Below are positions 16,972 through 25,122 of a stretch of 64,000 nucleotides of DNA, in pieces. The notes beneath the pieces are model-generated. The model ran no database searches, was not told the DNA's origin, and saw only the letters and a program-made list of their open reading frames with translations. The stretch lies in the NCBI RefSeq assembly GCF_014203235.1, contig NZ_JACHIN010000022.1, positions 94,444-158,443 on the forward strand, read 5' to 3'. Source of the stretch: Nonomuraea endophytica (GTDB lineage Bacteria > Actinomycetota > Actinomycetes > Streptosporangiales > Streptosporangiaceae). The translations under genes were made by a program, and so were the position numbers. How positions within the stretch are numbered: the stretch's first letter is position 1; every line of letters starts with the position of its first letter.

Positions 16972-17697
16972 ATGTCGGTGACCGTCCTGACAGGTGCGGG
17001 AATCTCCACGGATTCCGGGATTCCCGACTTTCGCGGGCCCCAGGGAGTATGGACGAAGGACCCCGCGGCCCAGGAGCTGTACACCATCGACAACTACCTG
17101 GCCGACCCCGGCGTACGGCGCCGCGCGTGGATCGGCAGGCGCGAGCACGCCGCCTGGGACGCCTGCCCCAACGGCGGCCACGCCGCCCTCGTCGAGCTGG
17201 AGCGGGCCGGCCTGCTGCGTGCCCTGCTCACCCAGAACATCGACGAGCTCCACCAGCGCGCGGGCAGCTCGCCGGAGAAGGTCATCGAGCTGCACGGCAC
17301 GCTCTTCCACGTCGTCTGCATGTCCTGCGGGCTGCGCACGCCCATGCGCGAGGTGCTCGACCGGGTCGACGCGGGCGAGGAGGACCCGCCCTGCCCCGAG
17401 TGCGGCGGCATCCAGAAGGCCGACACGATCTCCTTCGGCCAGGCGCTCAAGCCCGTCGTCATCCACGCGGCGCTGGAGGCGGCGCGGTCCTGCGACCTGT
17501 TCCTCGCGGTGGGCACGTCGCTGACCGTGCATCCGGCCGCCGGGCTGTGCGGCGAGGCGATCGACGCCGGCGCCCGCCTGGTCGTCATGAACGCCCAGCC
17601 CACCCCCTACGACGAGTTCGCCCACGAGGTCGTCCGCGAGCCGATCGGCGAGGCGCTGCCGGCGCTGGTGAAGGAGCTGGTTCATGCGGCCGGGTGA
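16972..17697 (+). CDS. Sirtuin, NAD+-dependent protein deacylase
   Basis: A 241-residue SIR2 protein. NAD-binding motifs GAGISTDSGIPDFRGPQGVW and TQNIDELHQRAG, catalytic His in ELHGTLFHVVC, and the zinc site CMSCG ... CPECGG are all present. It is of the CobB/SIR2 class III-like group and removes acyl groups from lysines. ATG 16972 was chosen because AGGTGAG lies 7 bases upstream; an in-frame GTG at 16960 has no ribosome site. It overlaps the next gene by 14 bases. Confidence 0.94.
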   Translation: MSVTVLTGAGISTDSGIPDFRGPQGVWTKDPAAQELYTIDNYLADPGVRRRAWIGRREHAAWDACPNGGHAALVELERAGLLRALLTQNIDELHQRAGSSPEKVIELHGTLFHVVCMSCGLRTPMREVLDRVDAGEEDPPCPECGGIQKADTISFGQALKPVVIHAALEAARSCDLFLAVGTSLTVHPAAGLCGEAIDAGARLVVMNAQPTPYDEFAHEVVREPIGEALPALVKELVHAAG

Positions 17698-18750
17698 CAC
17701 CGTCGCCGTCGTCTCCCCCTCAGGACCGCCCGACGCCGTCCGGCTCGCGCGCGGGGTGGCGCTGCTGGAAGGGCTCGGCGTGCGGGTCGTGGTGGGCGCG
17801 AACACGATGGCGCGGCAGGGCCTGCCGTACCTGGCCGGCTCGGACGCCGCGCGCGCCGCCGACCTGCAGGCCGCCTGGTGCGATCCGGCCGTCACCACGG
17901 TGTTCTGCTCCAGAGGAGGGTACGGCGCCGCCAGGATCCTCGACCTGCTCGACTGGAACGCCATGCGGGCCGCCGGGCCCAAGACGCTGGTGGGGTCGAG
18001 CGACGTGACGGCTCTGCACCACGCGTTTCGGGTGGAGCTGGGAGTGGCGACGCTGCACGGGCCGATGCCGGCCTGCACGACGTTCTCCGACGAACGCGGG
18101 CCGGAACCGGCGACGTGGGCGTCGCTGACCGGGGCGCTGAAGGGCGAGCCGTGGTCGGTGGCGGGCACGTCGATGCTGTCGGAGGCGCGCGCCGGGGGCG
18201 TGGGCCCGATCGCCGGTTCAGTCACTGGCCCGATCGCCGGTCCGGTCGCTGGCCCGATCGCTGGTTCGGTCGCCGGTCCGGTCGCTGGCCCGGTCGCTGG
18301 TCGGGTCGCTGGTTCGGTCGCCGGTCCGGTCGCTGGTCGGGTCTCTGGCTCGATCGCTGGTCGGGTCGCTGGTCCGATCGCCGGGGGAACCTGTCGGTGC
18401 TGGCGTCGTTGTGCGGGACCCGGTGGCAGCCGCGCTTTACCGGAAATATCGTGTTTTTGGAGGATGTGGGGGAGGCGCCTTACCGCGTCGACCGGATGCT
18501 CACGCAACTCCTGCGGGCTGGGGCCTTCGAGGGAGTGCTCGGCTTTGCGCTCGGCTCCTGGGAGGACTGCGGGGACCCGTACCCCGTTCTGCGGGAGCGG
18601 TTGCTGCCGCTCGGCGTCCCCGTGCTGGCCGGGCTTGCCGTGGGACACGGCACTCCGCAGCTGAGTGTCTGGCTTGGTGCGCTTGGTGCTATCGATACCG
18701 AATCGTGCTCGCTGGCTGGTCAGTTCAGCGACGTCGACACGGCAAGGTAG
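17684..18750 (+). pseudogene. LD-carboxypeptidase (MccF/LdcA, family S66), frameshifted, with tetrapeptide-repeat insert
   Basis: The N-terminal part in one frame (17684 to ~18387) has the S66 features: MRPGDTVAVVSPSG, CSRGGYGAARILDLLDW and the nucleophile Ser106 in GSSDVTALHHA. The rest is in the next frame from ~18388 to 18750: GNLSVLASLCGT, the catalytic Glu in FLEDVGEAPYRVDR and the His in AVGHGTPQL. One added base in the G5 run at 18383-18387 would join them as GPIAGGNLSVLASL. Just before the shift is a 15 x 12-bp array that adds 60 residues (GPIA/GSVA/GRVA units). Without it the restored protein (~355 aa) would be the normal ~295 aa. Read as given, the protein lacks Glu and His and would be inactive. 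The shift may be real or a sequencing error. Confidence 0.85.
18203..18382. repeat. 12-bp tandem repeat, 15 units, inside the LD-carboxypeptidase gene
   Basis: Fifteen 12-base units with no indels (consensus about GGTCCGGTCGCT), 180 bp in all. In the + coding frame each unit gives a tetrapeptide G-[PSR]-[IV]-[AST]. Units differ at 1-4 positions, and higher-order copies (for example a 36-bp block repeated) suggest growth by slippage or unequal exchange. Confidence 0.95.
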
Positions 18751-18793
18751 GAGAAACACGCAGGGACGAAACCGGCATGAGGGGATAGAGCGC

Positions 18794-19711
18794 GTGAAAT
18801 TCTTCAGGCGTGAGCCGTCCCGCCGCCGCCCTGAGGACGTGGACCTCGATTCGCTTCTCGCCCTGGTGGCGGACTCCCTGGGCTACGGCTGCGACTTCGC
18901 CGCCGACGGCGCCACCCTGACCCTGACGCCCGGCCCGGACGGTGGTGTCCGGTCGGCGTTCGACCTGGGCAGGGACACCCGGCCGATGCGCGACGGGCTC
19001 GTGCTGGTGCGCCTGACCGGCCTGCGCAGGGAGGCCGGCCGCAGGCCGCGCGAGGACTGGCCCACGCTCGTCTCCGAGTACCTCGGCAACGCGGTCTCCG
19101 GTGACCTGGTCGACTTCTGCGACCTGGACCAGGTACGCCCGCTGCTGCGTACCCGCGTGGAAGCCGTGGACGCCGTCGAGGACCTGACCCGCGTCGTCGG
19201 CCGCCACCTGAACGGCGACCTGGTGGAACTCCTGAGCGTCGGCCCCCGCCTGATCCGCCCGGAGGAGGCCGGCTGCTGGCCGCTGCCGTCGGCCAAGGCG
19301 CTCGAGCTGGCCTCCAGGAACGTACGCGAGGACGAGCGGCTGACCGTCGAGTCCATCGAGCTGTCCGGCACCCCCGTCACCCGCCTGACCGGCCCATCCC
19401 CGACCGCCCCGACACACCTGCGCTGGCTGCCGGACTACCTTCCGGTGCCGAGGGACGGGGTGCTGGTGGTGCTGCCCGACCCGTACACGCTGCTGGTGCA
19501 CCCAGTCAACGGCCTCGGCGTCGTCCGCGCCATCGAACGGCTGCGCCTGCACGCCGCCCGGACCGACGGCCTGAGCGACCAGGTGTACTGGTGGCACGAG
19601 GGCCGCCTGACCCACCTGCGAGCCGACATCGTGCTGCACGAGGGCCACGCCCGCCTCGTGGTCACCCCACCCCCGGACTTCGCCCAAGTCCTCGCCCGCC
19701 TAGCCGTCTGA
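18794..19711 (+). CDS. Uncharacterised 305-residue protein
   Basis: I do not recognise a family. GTG 18794 is the only reasonable start: codons before it in frame carry no start with a ribosome site. The protein begins VKFFRREPSRRRPEDVDLDS, is soluble (no signal or membrane segment), mixed alpha/beta and acidic, with an N-terminal part of ~75 residues (LADSLGYGCDF ... VRLTGLRREAGRRPREDWP) and a C-terminal part with WLPDYLPVPRDGVLVVLPDP and VYWWHEGRLTHLR. Its pattern of paired strands recalls DUF1444-like proteins, but I cannot support that. Its TGA stop lies exactly where the 16-bp repeat array begins. Confidence 0.7.
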   Translation: MKFFRREPSRRRPEDVDLDSLLALVADSLGYGCDFAADGATLTLTPGPDGGVRSAFDLGRDTRPMRDGLVLVRLTGLRREAGRRPREDWPTLVSEYLGNAVSGDLVDFCDLDQVRPLLRTRVEAVDAVEDLTRVVGRHLNGDLVELLSVGPRLIRPEEAGCWPLPSAKALELASRNVREDERLTVESIELSGTPVTRLTGPSPTAPTHLRWLPDYLPVPRDGVLVVLPDPYTLLVHPVNGLGVVRAIERLRLHAARTDGLSDQVYWWHEGRLTHLRADIVLHEGHARLVVTPPPDFAQVLARLAV

Positions 19712-20087
19712 GCCAGCCTCCGCCTGAGCCAACCTCGGTCTGAGCCAATCTCCGCCTGAGCCAACCTCGGTCTGAGCCAATCTCCGCCTGAGCTAGCCTC
19801 CTTCTGAGCCTGCCTCCGTTTGAGCTCGCCTCTGTCTGGGGCCGCTTGACCGTCTGAGCCAACCTCGGTCCGAGGCCGTCTCCGCCAAAGCGCGCCTGGG
19901 TCTGAACTAGCCTCTGTTTGAGCCAGGCTCCGCCTGAGCGCGCCTAGGTCTGAGCTAGCCTCCATCTGAGCCCACCCCGGTCTGAGGTTGCCTCCGTCTG
20001 AGGTTTGCCGGGCCGTCGGAGCCAGCCTCCGTCTGAGCCAGCCTCCGTCTGAGGCTGCCACTGTCTGAGGGCGCCTCGCGCGGCTGA
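19708..20087. repeat. 16-bp degenerate tandem repeat array, about 23 units
   Basis: About 380 bases of units close to CTGAGCCNNCCTCCGT, many differing by a few bases (CTGAGCCAACCTCGGT, CTGAGCCAATCTCCGC and so on). The first unit contains the stop codon of the preceding gene. As 16 is not a multiple of 3 and each unit has a TGA, all three + frames are blocked; minus-strand frames are open but only repeat the same 16-residue string, so no gene is called. The rest up to 20143 holds no recognised signal. Confidence 0.9.
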
Positions 20088-20143
20088 GGGGGTTCCGGCA
20101 CTTCCGGGCCGGATGACTGGTCGATCCCTTAATTTCCTACCAA

Positions 20144-21466
20144 ATGTGTGGGATAGTTGCGAGGGTGAGCCACGAGCGGACCACTCCTCTGAACGCGGCC
20201 ATCCTGGCCGGACGCTGGATCAGGTCGGCGGGGACCGACCACGGGCAAGGGCGGCGCTGGCAGGCCAACCCGGACCATCGCGGCCGCGCGGCCGTGGGAT
20301 CGGAACCGGCCTCGCTGTACGCGGGCGCCGCCGGCATCGTGCTGTTCTTCCTGGACATGGCCGCCGCCACCGGCCACGAGGCGTACCTGGAGGAAGCCCG
20401 CCAAGGCGCCCGATACCTGGCCGGCACCTGGCGGGAGCAGCAGGACCTCACGCTCTACCACGGCCTGGCCGGGACCGTCTTCGCGCTCACCGAGGCAGGA
20501 TGGGTGCTGGGGGAGGAGCGGCTGGAAGACGAGGCGCGGGCCGCGGCCGGCCACATCGTCTCCAAGGCCCGTCCGCTGGCCGGAGGACTGGGCTGGTCGA
20601 ACGACCCCGCCCAGCGGGGTGACGGCGGGATCGTGCTCGGGCTGCTGCGCGCCGCCGCCATGCTCGGCGTGCCCGCCTACGAGCAGGCGGCGCTGGAGGC
20701 GGGCGAGCGCATCGCGGCGCTGGCGGTGCCTGGGCACCAGTTCGGGGACTGCCCGGGCATCCCGAGCGACGCGGTCACGCCCGGCTTCTACAGCGGTACG
20801 GCCGGCACCGCCTTCCTCCTGGCCCGCCTGTACGGCGTCACCGGCGACGAGCGTTTCCTGGAGGCGGCCAGGCGGGGATCGGGGTTCGTCAAGTCGGTGG
20901 CGGTGGTGACGGGCCACGCGGCGTACGTGCCGCACCACGTGCCCCACGGGCGCGGGCTGCACTATCTCGGCTACTGCTCCGGCTCGGCGGGCGTGGCCCG
21001 CATGTTCTACGAGCTCTACCGCGTGGCCGGCGATCCGGGCGACCTGGACTGGACCGAGCGCCTGGCCGCCGGGATCATCGCCAGCGGCGTGCCGTACCAG
21101 CAGACCAACGGCTACTGGAACTCCGCCTGCCAGTGCTGCGGGACGGCCGGGCTGGTGGAGCTGTTCGTGGGGTTGTGGGCGGCGACGGGCCGCGAGCCGT
21201 ACCGGGAGTACGCGCGCACGCTGGCCGAGCACCTGATCGGCAGGGCGACCGGGCACGACGGGCGGGGGCACCGGTGGTACCAGGCATATCGGCGGCTGCG
21301 GCCGGGCGAGGTGAGCGCGGACACCGGCTACATGGTCGGGGCGGCGGGCATCGGGGCGGCGCTGCTGCATCTGGACGCGGCCGAGCAGGAGGGCGAGACC
21401 CGCCGGGTCATCCTGACGCCCGACAATCCGTTCCCGGCGATACCGTCCCCGGCTTTCTTGCATTGA
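20144..21466 (+). CDS. Stand-alone LanC-like lanthionine cyclase family protein (CCG type)
   Basis: A 440-residue alpha/alpha-toroid protein of the LanC family. Repeated G-x-x-G turns of the toroid are seen (YHGLAGTVFAL, FYSGTAGTAFLL, GYCSGSAGVARM, QCCGTAGLVEL, YMVGAAGIGAALL). Zinc ligand positions are Cys278 and Cys331-Cys332: the usual Cys-His-Gly is Cys-Cys-Gly here, as in the reactive ProcM-like cyclases. No precursor peptide, dehydratase or transporter for a lantibiotic lies nearby, so the substrate is unknown; GlcNAc-like or glutathione-adduct roles have been proposed for orphan LanC-likes. GTG 20165 is an alternative start. An ECM4-like thiol transferase follows 13 bases later. Confidence 0.85.
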   Translation: MCGIVARVSHERTTPLNAAILAGRWIRSAGTDHGQGRRWQANPDHRGRAAVGSEPASLYAGAAGIVLFFLDMAAATGHEAYLEEARQGARYLAGTWREQQDLTLYHGLAGTVFALTEAGWVLGEERLEDEARAAAGHIVSKARPLAGGLGWSNDPAQRGDGGIVLGLLRAAAMLGVPAYEQAALEAGERIAALAVPGHQFGDCPGIPSDAVTPGFYSGTAGTAFLLARLYGVTGDERFLEAARRGSGFVKSVAVVTGHAAYVPHHVPHGRGLHYLGYCSGSAGVARMFYELYRVAGDPGDLDWTERLAAGIIASGVPYQQTNGYWNSACQCCGTAGLVELFVGLWAATGREPYREYARTLAEHLIGRATGHDGRGHRWYQAYRRLRPGEVSADTGYMVGAAGIGAALLHLDAAEQEGETRRVILTPDNPFPAIPSPAFLH

Positions 21467-21479
21467 CAGAGGAGCTCCG

Positions 21480-22430
21480 ATGACCGTCTTCGCCCCGCCC
21501 GCCGACCTGGCCGCCTACGGTCCCTACGGCCCCGGGCGGCTGCACACCTCGCCGGAGTGGAACCGCCCGATCTATCCCTTCCAGGGCCGCGTCGGCACCG
21601 ACCAGTTCCCGGCGGCGTCGGGCCGCTATCACCTGTACGCCGCGCACCTGTGCCCGTGGGCGCAGCGCGCGACGATCGTGCGCACGCTGGCCGGGCTGGA
21701 GCACGTGGTCGGCCTGAGCTACGTCGACGACGTGCGCGACGGCCGTGGCTGGGCCTTCCGCGAGCGCCGCGGCCCCGACCCGGTGAACGGCTTCGCCTTC
21801 CTTGAGCAGGCGTACGAGGCCACCGAGCCCGGATACGCCGGGCACATCTCGGTGCCGGTGCTGTGGGACCGGGTGGCCGGCAGGATCGTCAGCAACCACT
21901 ACCCGGACATCACGCTCGACCTGGCCACCCGCTTCGCGCGCTGGTCGGACTCCCCGGAGCGGCTGTACCCGAGCGAGCTGCGGGCCCGCATCGACGCGCG
22001 CAACGACGAGATCTTCCACCAGGTCAACCGCGGCGTCTCCCTGGTGGGCCAGGCGCGTACCCAGGAGGCGTACGACGACCTGCGCCATCGCGTGGTCGCC
22101 GCCCTGGAGCGCCTGGACGCGCACCTGGCCGGGCACCGCTACCTGATCGGCGAGCAGCTCACCGAGACCGACGTCCGGCTGTGGGTGACGCTGGCCCGTT
22201 TCGACCTCGGCTACAACCCGGCCAACCGGATCAGCGAGCGCCCCCTGTCCGGCTACCCGCACCTGTGGGCCTACGCCCGCGACCTCTACCAGCGCCCGGC
22301 CTTCCGCGACACCACCGACTTCACCACGTTCGGCCACCGCCCGCCCGAGGACAACCCGGACGTCAAACGCATCGACGTCGCCCCCGGCACGGCCGACTGG
22401 GACGAGCCCCACCACCGGGGCCCGGCGTGA
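21480..22430 (+). CDS. Glutathionyl-hydroquinone reductase-like (ECM4/YqjG) S-transferase
   Basis: A 316-residue Xi-class GST-fold enzyme. The catalytic cysteine lies in AAHLCPWAQRATI; other marks are ISVPVLWDRVAGRIVSNHYPDI, YLIGEQLTETDVRLWVTLARFD and the C-terminal YARDLYQRPAFRDTTDF. These enzymes reduce S-thiol adducts of hydroquinones. Actinomycetes use mycothiol, not glutathione, so it may act on mycothiol adducts (inference). GGAGCTCC precedes the ATG closely. It is co-directional with the LanC-like gene. Confidence 0.88.
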   Translation: MTVFAPPADLAAYGPYGPGRLHTSPEWNRPIYPFQGRVGTDQFPAASGRYHLYAAHLCPWAQRATIVRTLAGLEHVVGLSYVDDVRDGRGWAFRERRGPDPVNGFAFLEQAYEATEPGYAGHISVPVLWDRVAGRIVSNHYPDITLDLATRFARWSDSPERLYPSELRARIDARNDEIFHQVNRGVSLVGQARTQEAYDDLRHRVVAALERLDAHLAGHRYLIGEQLTETDVRLWVTLARFDLGYNPANRISERPLSGYPHLWAYARDLYQRPAFRDTTDFTTFGHRPPEDNPDVKRIDVAPGTADWDEPHHRGPA

Positions 22431-22489
22431 GCCCGCGCCCGCCGCCCATCCCCGCGCCGGCCCGCAGGTCGAGCGCGGGCCTCATGATC

Positions 22490-22522
22490 CGGTACGGCCG
22501 CGCCGCCGCGGCGGCCGTGCCG
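22490..22522. terminator. Strong hairpin between convergent genes
   Basis: 12-bp stem (22490-22501 with 22511-22522, one T-G pair) and a 9-base loop, between the end of the S-transferase gene and the end of the minus-strand GH15 gene. Confidence 0.6.
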
Positions 22523-22535
22523 TTAGCTCGGCGGC

Positions 22536-22610
22536 GGGACAGGCCACGGCGGCGCGGGCCAGGGCGGGACGGGCCAGGGCGGGACGGGCCGCGGTGGGAC
22601 GGGTCACGAC
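22536..22610. repeat. 15-bp tandem repeat, five units, at the 3' end of the GH15 gene
   Basis: Five units like GGGACGGGCCAGGGC (22536, 22551, 22566, 22581, 22596). The last one includes the final codons and stop of the minus-strand GH15 gene (22604). All units keep their length; they differ at 2-5 positions. Confidence 0.8.
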
Positions 22611-24358
22611 AGGGCGCGGGCGGCGTGGACCAGGGGCACGTGGCTGAAGGCCTGCGGGAAGTTGCCGACGAGCCGGGCGTAGCGGGGGTCGTACTCCTCG
22701 GCCAGCAGCCCGAGGTCGTTGCGCAGCCCGAGCAGGCGGCCGAACAGCTCTTCGGCCTCCTGCTTGCGGCCCTGCAGCGCCATGACCTCGACCAGCCAGA
22801 AGCTGCAGGCCAGGAAGGCGCCTTCGGCTCCGGCCAGGCCGTCGACGTCGTTGTCGGCGGCCACCGGGTAGCGCAGGACGAACCCGTCGGACAGCAGTTC
22901 CTTCTCGATGGCGGCCACGGTGCCGGTCACCCGCGGGTCGTCGATGGGCAGGAAGCCGACGAGCGGCATGAGCAGCAGCGCGGCGTCCAGCTCGGTCGAG
23001 CCGTAGGACTGGGTGAAGGTGTTGCGCACGGGGTCGTAGCCCTTGTCGCAGATCTCCGCGTGGATCGTGTCGCGTAGCCGCTGCCAGCGTTCGAGCGGGC
23101 CGACGCGGCCGAACTCCTCGCAGTAGCGGACGGCGCGGTCCAGGGCGACCCAGCACATGATCTTGGAGTGGGTGAAGTGGCGGCGCGGGCCGCGTACCTC
23201 CCACAGGCCCTCGTCCGGCTCGTCCCAGTGTTCCTCGACGTAGGCCAGGAGTTCGCGCTGGATGGCCCAGGCCCGGTCGTCGGCGCCCAGGCCCATCTTC
23301 CTGGCGACGAACAGGCAGTTCATCACCTCGCCGTAGACGTCGAGCTGGAGCTGGTTGACGGCGCCGTTGCCGATGCGCACCGGGCGGGAGTCCTCGTAGC
23401 CGTCCAGCCAGGTGAGCTCCAGCTCGGGCAGGCGGCGCTCGCCGGCCACGCCGTACATGATCTGGAGGTCCTGCGGGCGGCCGGCGATCGCGCGCAGCAG
23501 CCACGCGCGCCACGCGCCCGCCTCCTCGATGTAGCCCGAACTGATCATGGCCTCGAGGGCGAGGGTGGCGTCGCGCAGCCAGCAGAAGCGGTAGTCCCAG
23601 TTGCGCACGCCGCCGATGTCCTCGGGCAGCGACGTGGTGGGGGCGGCGACGATGCCGCCGGTGGGGGCGTAGGTGAGCGCCTTCAGCGTGATCAGTGAGC
23701 GGACGACGGCCTCGCGGTGCGGGCCCTCGTGGGCGCACCTGGCCACCCATTCCGTCCACATGGCCTCGGTCTCGTTGAGCTGGCCCTCGGCGGAGATCTG
23801 GGGCGGCATCGGCTCGTGCGAGGGGTGCCAGGTGAACACGAACGGCAGCCGCTGGCCCTCGCGGACGGTGAACGTGGCCCGGTGGGCGTAGTCACCGCCC
23901 TTGAGCGGGACGGGGGAGTGCAGCCAGACCGAGTCGGGCCCGCCGATAGCCTGCAGGTGGCCGTCGCTGCGGCGCACCCACGGCACGATGCGGCCGTAGT
24001 CGAAGCGGACGCGCAGGTGGGTGGACATCTCGACCTCGCCGGAGACGCCCTCGACGATACGGACGACGTCGGGGTTCTTGTCACGCGGCGGCATGAAGTC
24101 GATCACGCGGACGGTGCCTGTGGGCGTGTCCCACTCGCTTTCCAGGATGAGCGTGTCGGGGCGGTAGCGGCGTCTGGTCGCCGGGTGCCTGCCGGTGGGG
24201 CCGAGCCACCAGTGCCCGTTGCGGTCGCCGCCGAGCAAGGCCGAGAAGCACGACGGTGAGTCGAACCTCGGTAGGCACAGCCAGTCGATGGAGCCGTCTC
24301 TGCCCACCAGGGCCGCCGACTGCATGTCCCCGATCATCGCGTAGTCCTCGATCCGCAT
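22604..24358 (-). CDS. Glycoside hydrolase family 15 (glucoamylase/trehalase type)
   Basis: A 584-residue cytoplasmic GH15 protein. It begins MRIEDYAMIGDMQSAALVGR, the typical start of the actinobacterial group that includes mycobacterial trehalase. Core motifs are WDYRFCWLRDATLALEAM (with a catalytic-region Glu-rich loop after it), MYGVAGERRLPE, and FTHSKIMCWVALDRAVR. It likely hydrolyses trehalose or alpha-glucans; I cannot separate these by eye. ATG 24358 was chosen over 24409, since the longer start lies inside an inverted repeat. No signal peptide. Confidence 0.88.
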   Translation of the reverse strand: MRIEDYAMIGDMQSAALVGRDGSIDWLCLPRFDSPSCFSALLGGDRNGHWWLGPTGRHPATRRRYRPDTLILESEWDTPTGTVRVIDFMPPRDKNPDVVRIVEGVSGEVEMSTHLRVRFDYGRIVPWVRRSDGHLQAIGGPDSVWLHSPVPLKGGDYAHRATFTVREGQRLPFVFTWHPSHEPMPPQISAEGQLNETEAMWTEWVARCAHEGPHREAVVRSLITLKALTYAPTGGIVAAPTTSLPEDIGGVRNWDYRFCWLRDATLALEAMISSGYIEEAGAWRAWLLRAIAGRPQDLQIMYGVAGERRLPELELTWLDGYEDSRPVRIGNGAVNQLQLDVYGEVMNCLFVARKMGLGADDRAWAIQRELLAYVEEHWDEPDEGLWEVRGPRRHFTHSKIMCWVALDRAVRYCEEFGRVGPLERWQRLRDTIHAEICDKGYDPVRNTFTQSYGSTELDAALLLMPLVGFLPIDDPRVTGTVAAIEKELLSDGFVLRYPVAADNDVDGLAGAEGAFLACSFWLVEVMALQGRKQEAEELFGRLLGLRNDLGLLAEEYDPRYARLVGNFPQAFSHVPLVHAARALS

Positions 24359-24387
24359 GGGACCGACGCTACCCGCCTGCGGGGTGG

Positions 24388-24439
24388 TCCCGTGGAAGCT
24401 ATCGATCATGTCGCGTCATGTCCGTCAGCTTCCACGGGA
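24388..24439. promoter_or_regulatory. Long inverted repeat between yczE and the GH15 gene
   Basis: Perfect 13-bp arms TCCCGTGGAAGCT (24388-24400) and AGCTTCCACGGGA (24427-24439) with a 26-base loop. It starts two bases after the yczE stop in the direction of transcription, and ends about 30 bases before the GH15 start. It could be a terminator for yczE (no T-run) or an operator for the GH15 gene. Confidence 0.5.
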
Positions 24440-24441
24440 GG

Positions 24442-25056
24442 TCAGGGTGTCTCTGTCGTCAGGGGGAACCAGCGGGTGAACAGCTGCGTGAGCGGGCCGA
24501 TGGCCAGGGCGAAGACGAGGGTGCCGAGGCCTAGCGTGCCGCCGAGCAGCCAGCCGACGCCCAGCGCGGTGATCTCGATGAGGAAGCGGCCGAGCCGTAC
24601 CGACAGGCCGAGGCGCATGAGGCCGGTCATGATGCCGTCGCGCGGGCCCGGGCCCATGCCCGCGCTGATGTAGAGCGCGGTGGCAAGGGCGATGGCGACG
24701 ACGGCGATCAGCAGGTACGTCCAGCTGAGCGCCCAGTGGCCCGGGGTGGGCAGCAGCCAGATCGCGGCGTCGGCGAACAGGCCGAGGAAGACGACGTTGC
24801 TGATCGTGCCGATGCCGGGCTTCTGCTTCAGCGGGATCCACAGCAGCATCACCAGCGCGCCGACGGCAATGATGATCGTGCCGATGGTCAGGCCCGTCCT
24901 GAGTGCCACGCCTTGGTGGAAGACGTCCCACGGGCTGTTGCCCACGCCGGACTCGACCTGGAGGCCGATGCCGAGGCCGTACAGGGCCAGGCCGCCGTAG
25001 AGGCGCAGGAGACGGATCGGAAGGGAACCCACGGCTGGGACGGACATTTCGCTCAT
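24442..25056 (-). CDS. yczE: YczE-family membrane protein
   Basis: A 204-residue integral membrane protein with about five to six helices (LYGGLALYGLGIGLQV, GTIIIAVGALVMLLWI, NVVFLGLFADAAIWLL, WTYLLIAVVAIALATALYI, ITALGVGWLLGGTLGLGTLVFALAIGPLTQL). Family marks are GVGNSPWDVFHQG and AGMGPGPRDGIMTGL, the two related half-repeats. Its function is not firmly known (an inferred transporter). It is divergent from a MocR-type regulator 48 bases away, the known yczE-yczR arrangement. Confidence 0.87.
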   Translation of the reverse strand: MSEMSVPAVGSLPIRLLRLYGGLALYGLGIGLQVESGVGNSPWDVFHQGVALRTGLTIGTIIIAVGALVMLLWIPLKQKPGIGTISNVVFLGLFADAAIWLLPTPGHWALSWTYLLIAVVAIALATALYISAGMGPGPRDGIMTGLMRLGLSVRLGRFLIEITALGVGWLLGGTLGLGTLVFALAIGPLTQLFTRWFPLTTETP

Positions 25057-25122
25057 AGTGGTCTTATGGTGGCAGGGGTTTAGGTTGCATCAAAAGGGCC
25101 AATCGTGAAAAGTGGCCTTATG
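25057..25122. promoter_or_regulatory. Candidate MocR-type operator sites between yczE and yczR
   Basis: Two direct repeats, AGTGGTCTTATG (25057-25068) and AGTGGCCTTATG (25111-25122), 54 bases apart and differing at one base. They resemble the AAGTGG(T/A)CTA-like direct repeats reported for PdxR-type MocR regulators. The second copy covers the yczR start region (GTG 25105 / ATG 25120), which fits autorepression. It also lies in a near inverted repeat, GGCCA ... TGGCC. Confidence 0.6.

Noticed and set aside
16930..18759. Long minus-strand open frame (part of a 904-codon frame) over the sirtuin and LD-carboxypeptidase genes
   Set aside because: Only the part from 16929 down has sulfotransferase features. 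Upstream it is the antisense of real genes, and includes P-A-T-E-like repeats that are just the 12-bp array read backwards.
19435..20061. Minus-strand ORF with W-L-R-R-R-L-A-Q-T-like repeats
   Set aside because: It is the translation of the 16-bp array in one frame; no ribosome site and no non-repeat core.
19708..20087. Could the 16-bp array be a CRISPR?
   Set aside because: Units are adjacent, degenerate and without unique spacers of 30-40 bases; no cas genes nearby.
20144..22430. A lantibiotic biosynthesis cluster around the LanC-like gene
   Set aside because: No precursor peptide, LanB/LanM or export gene is seen within 10 kb on either side.
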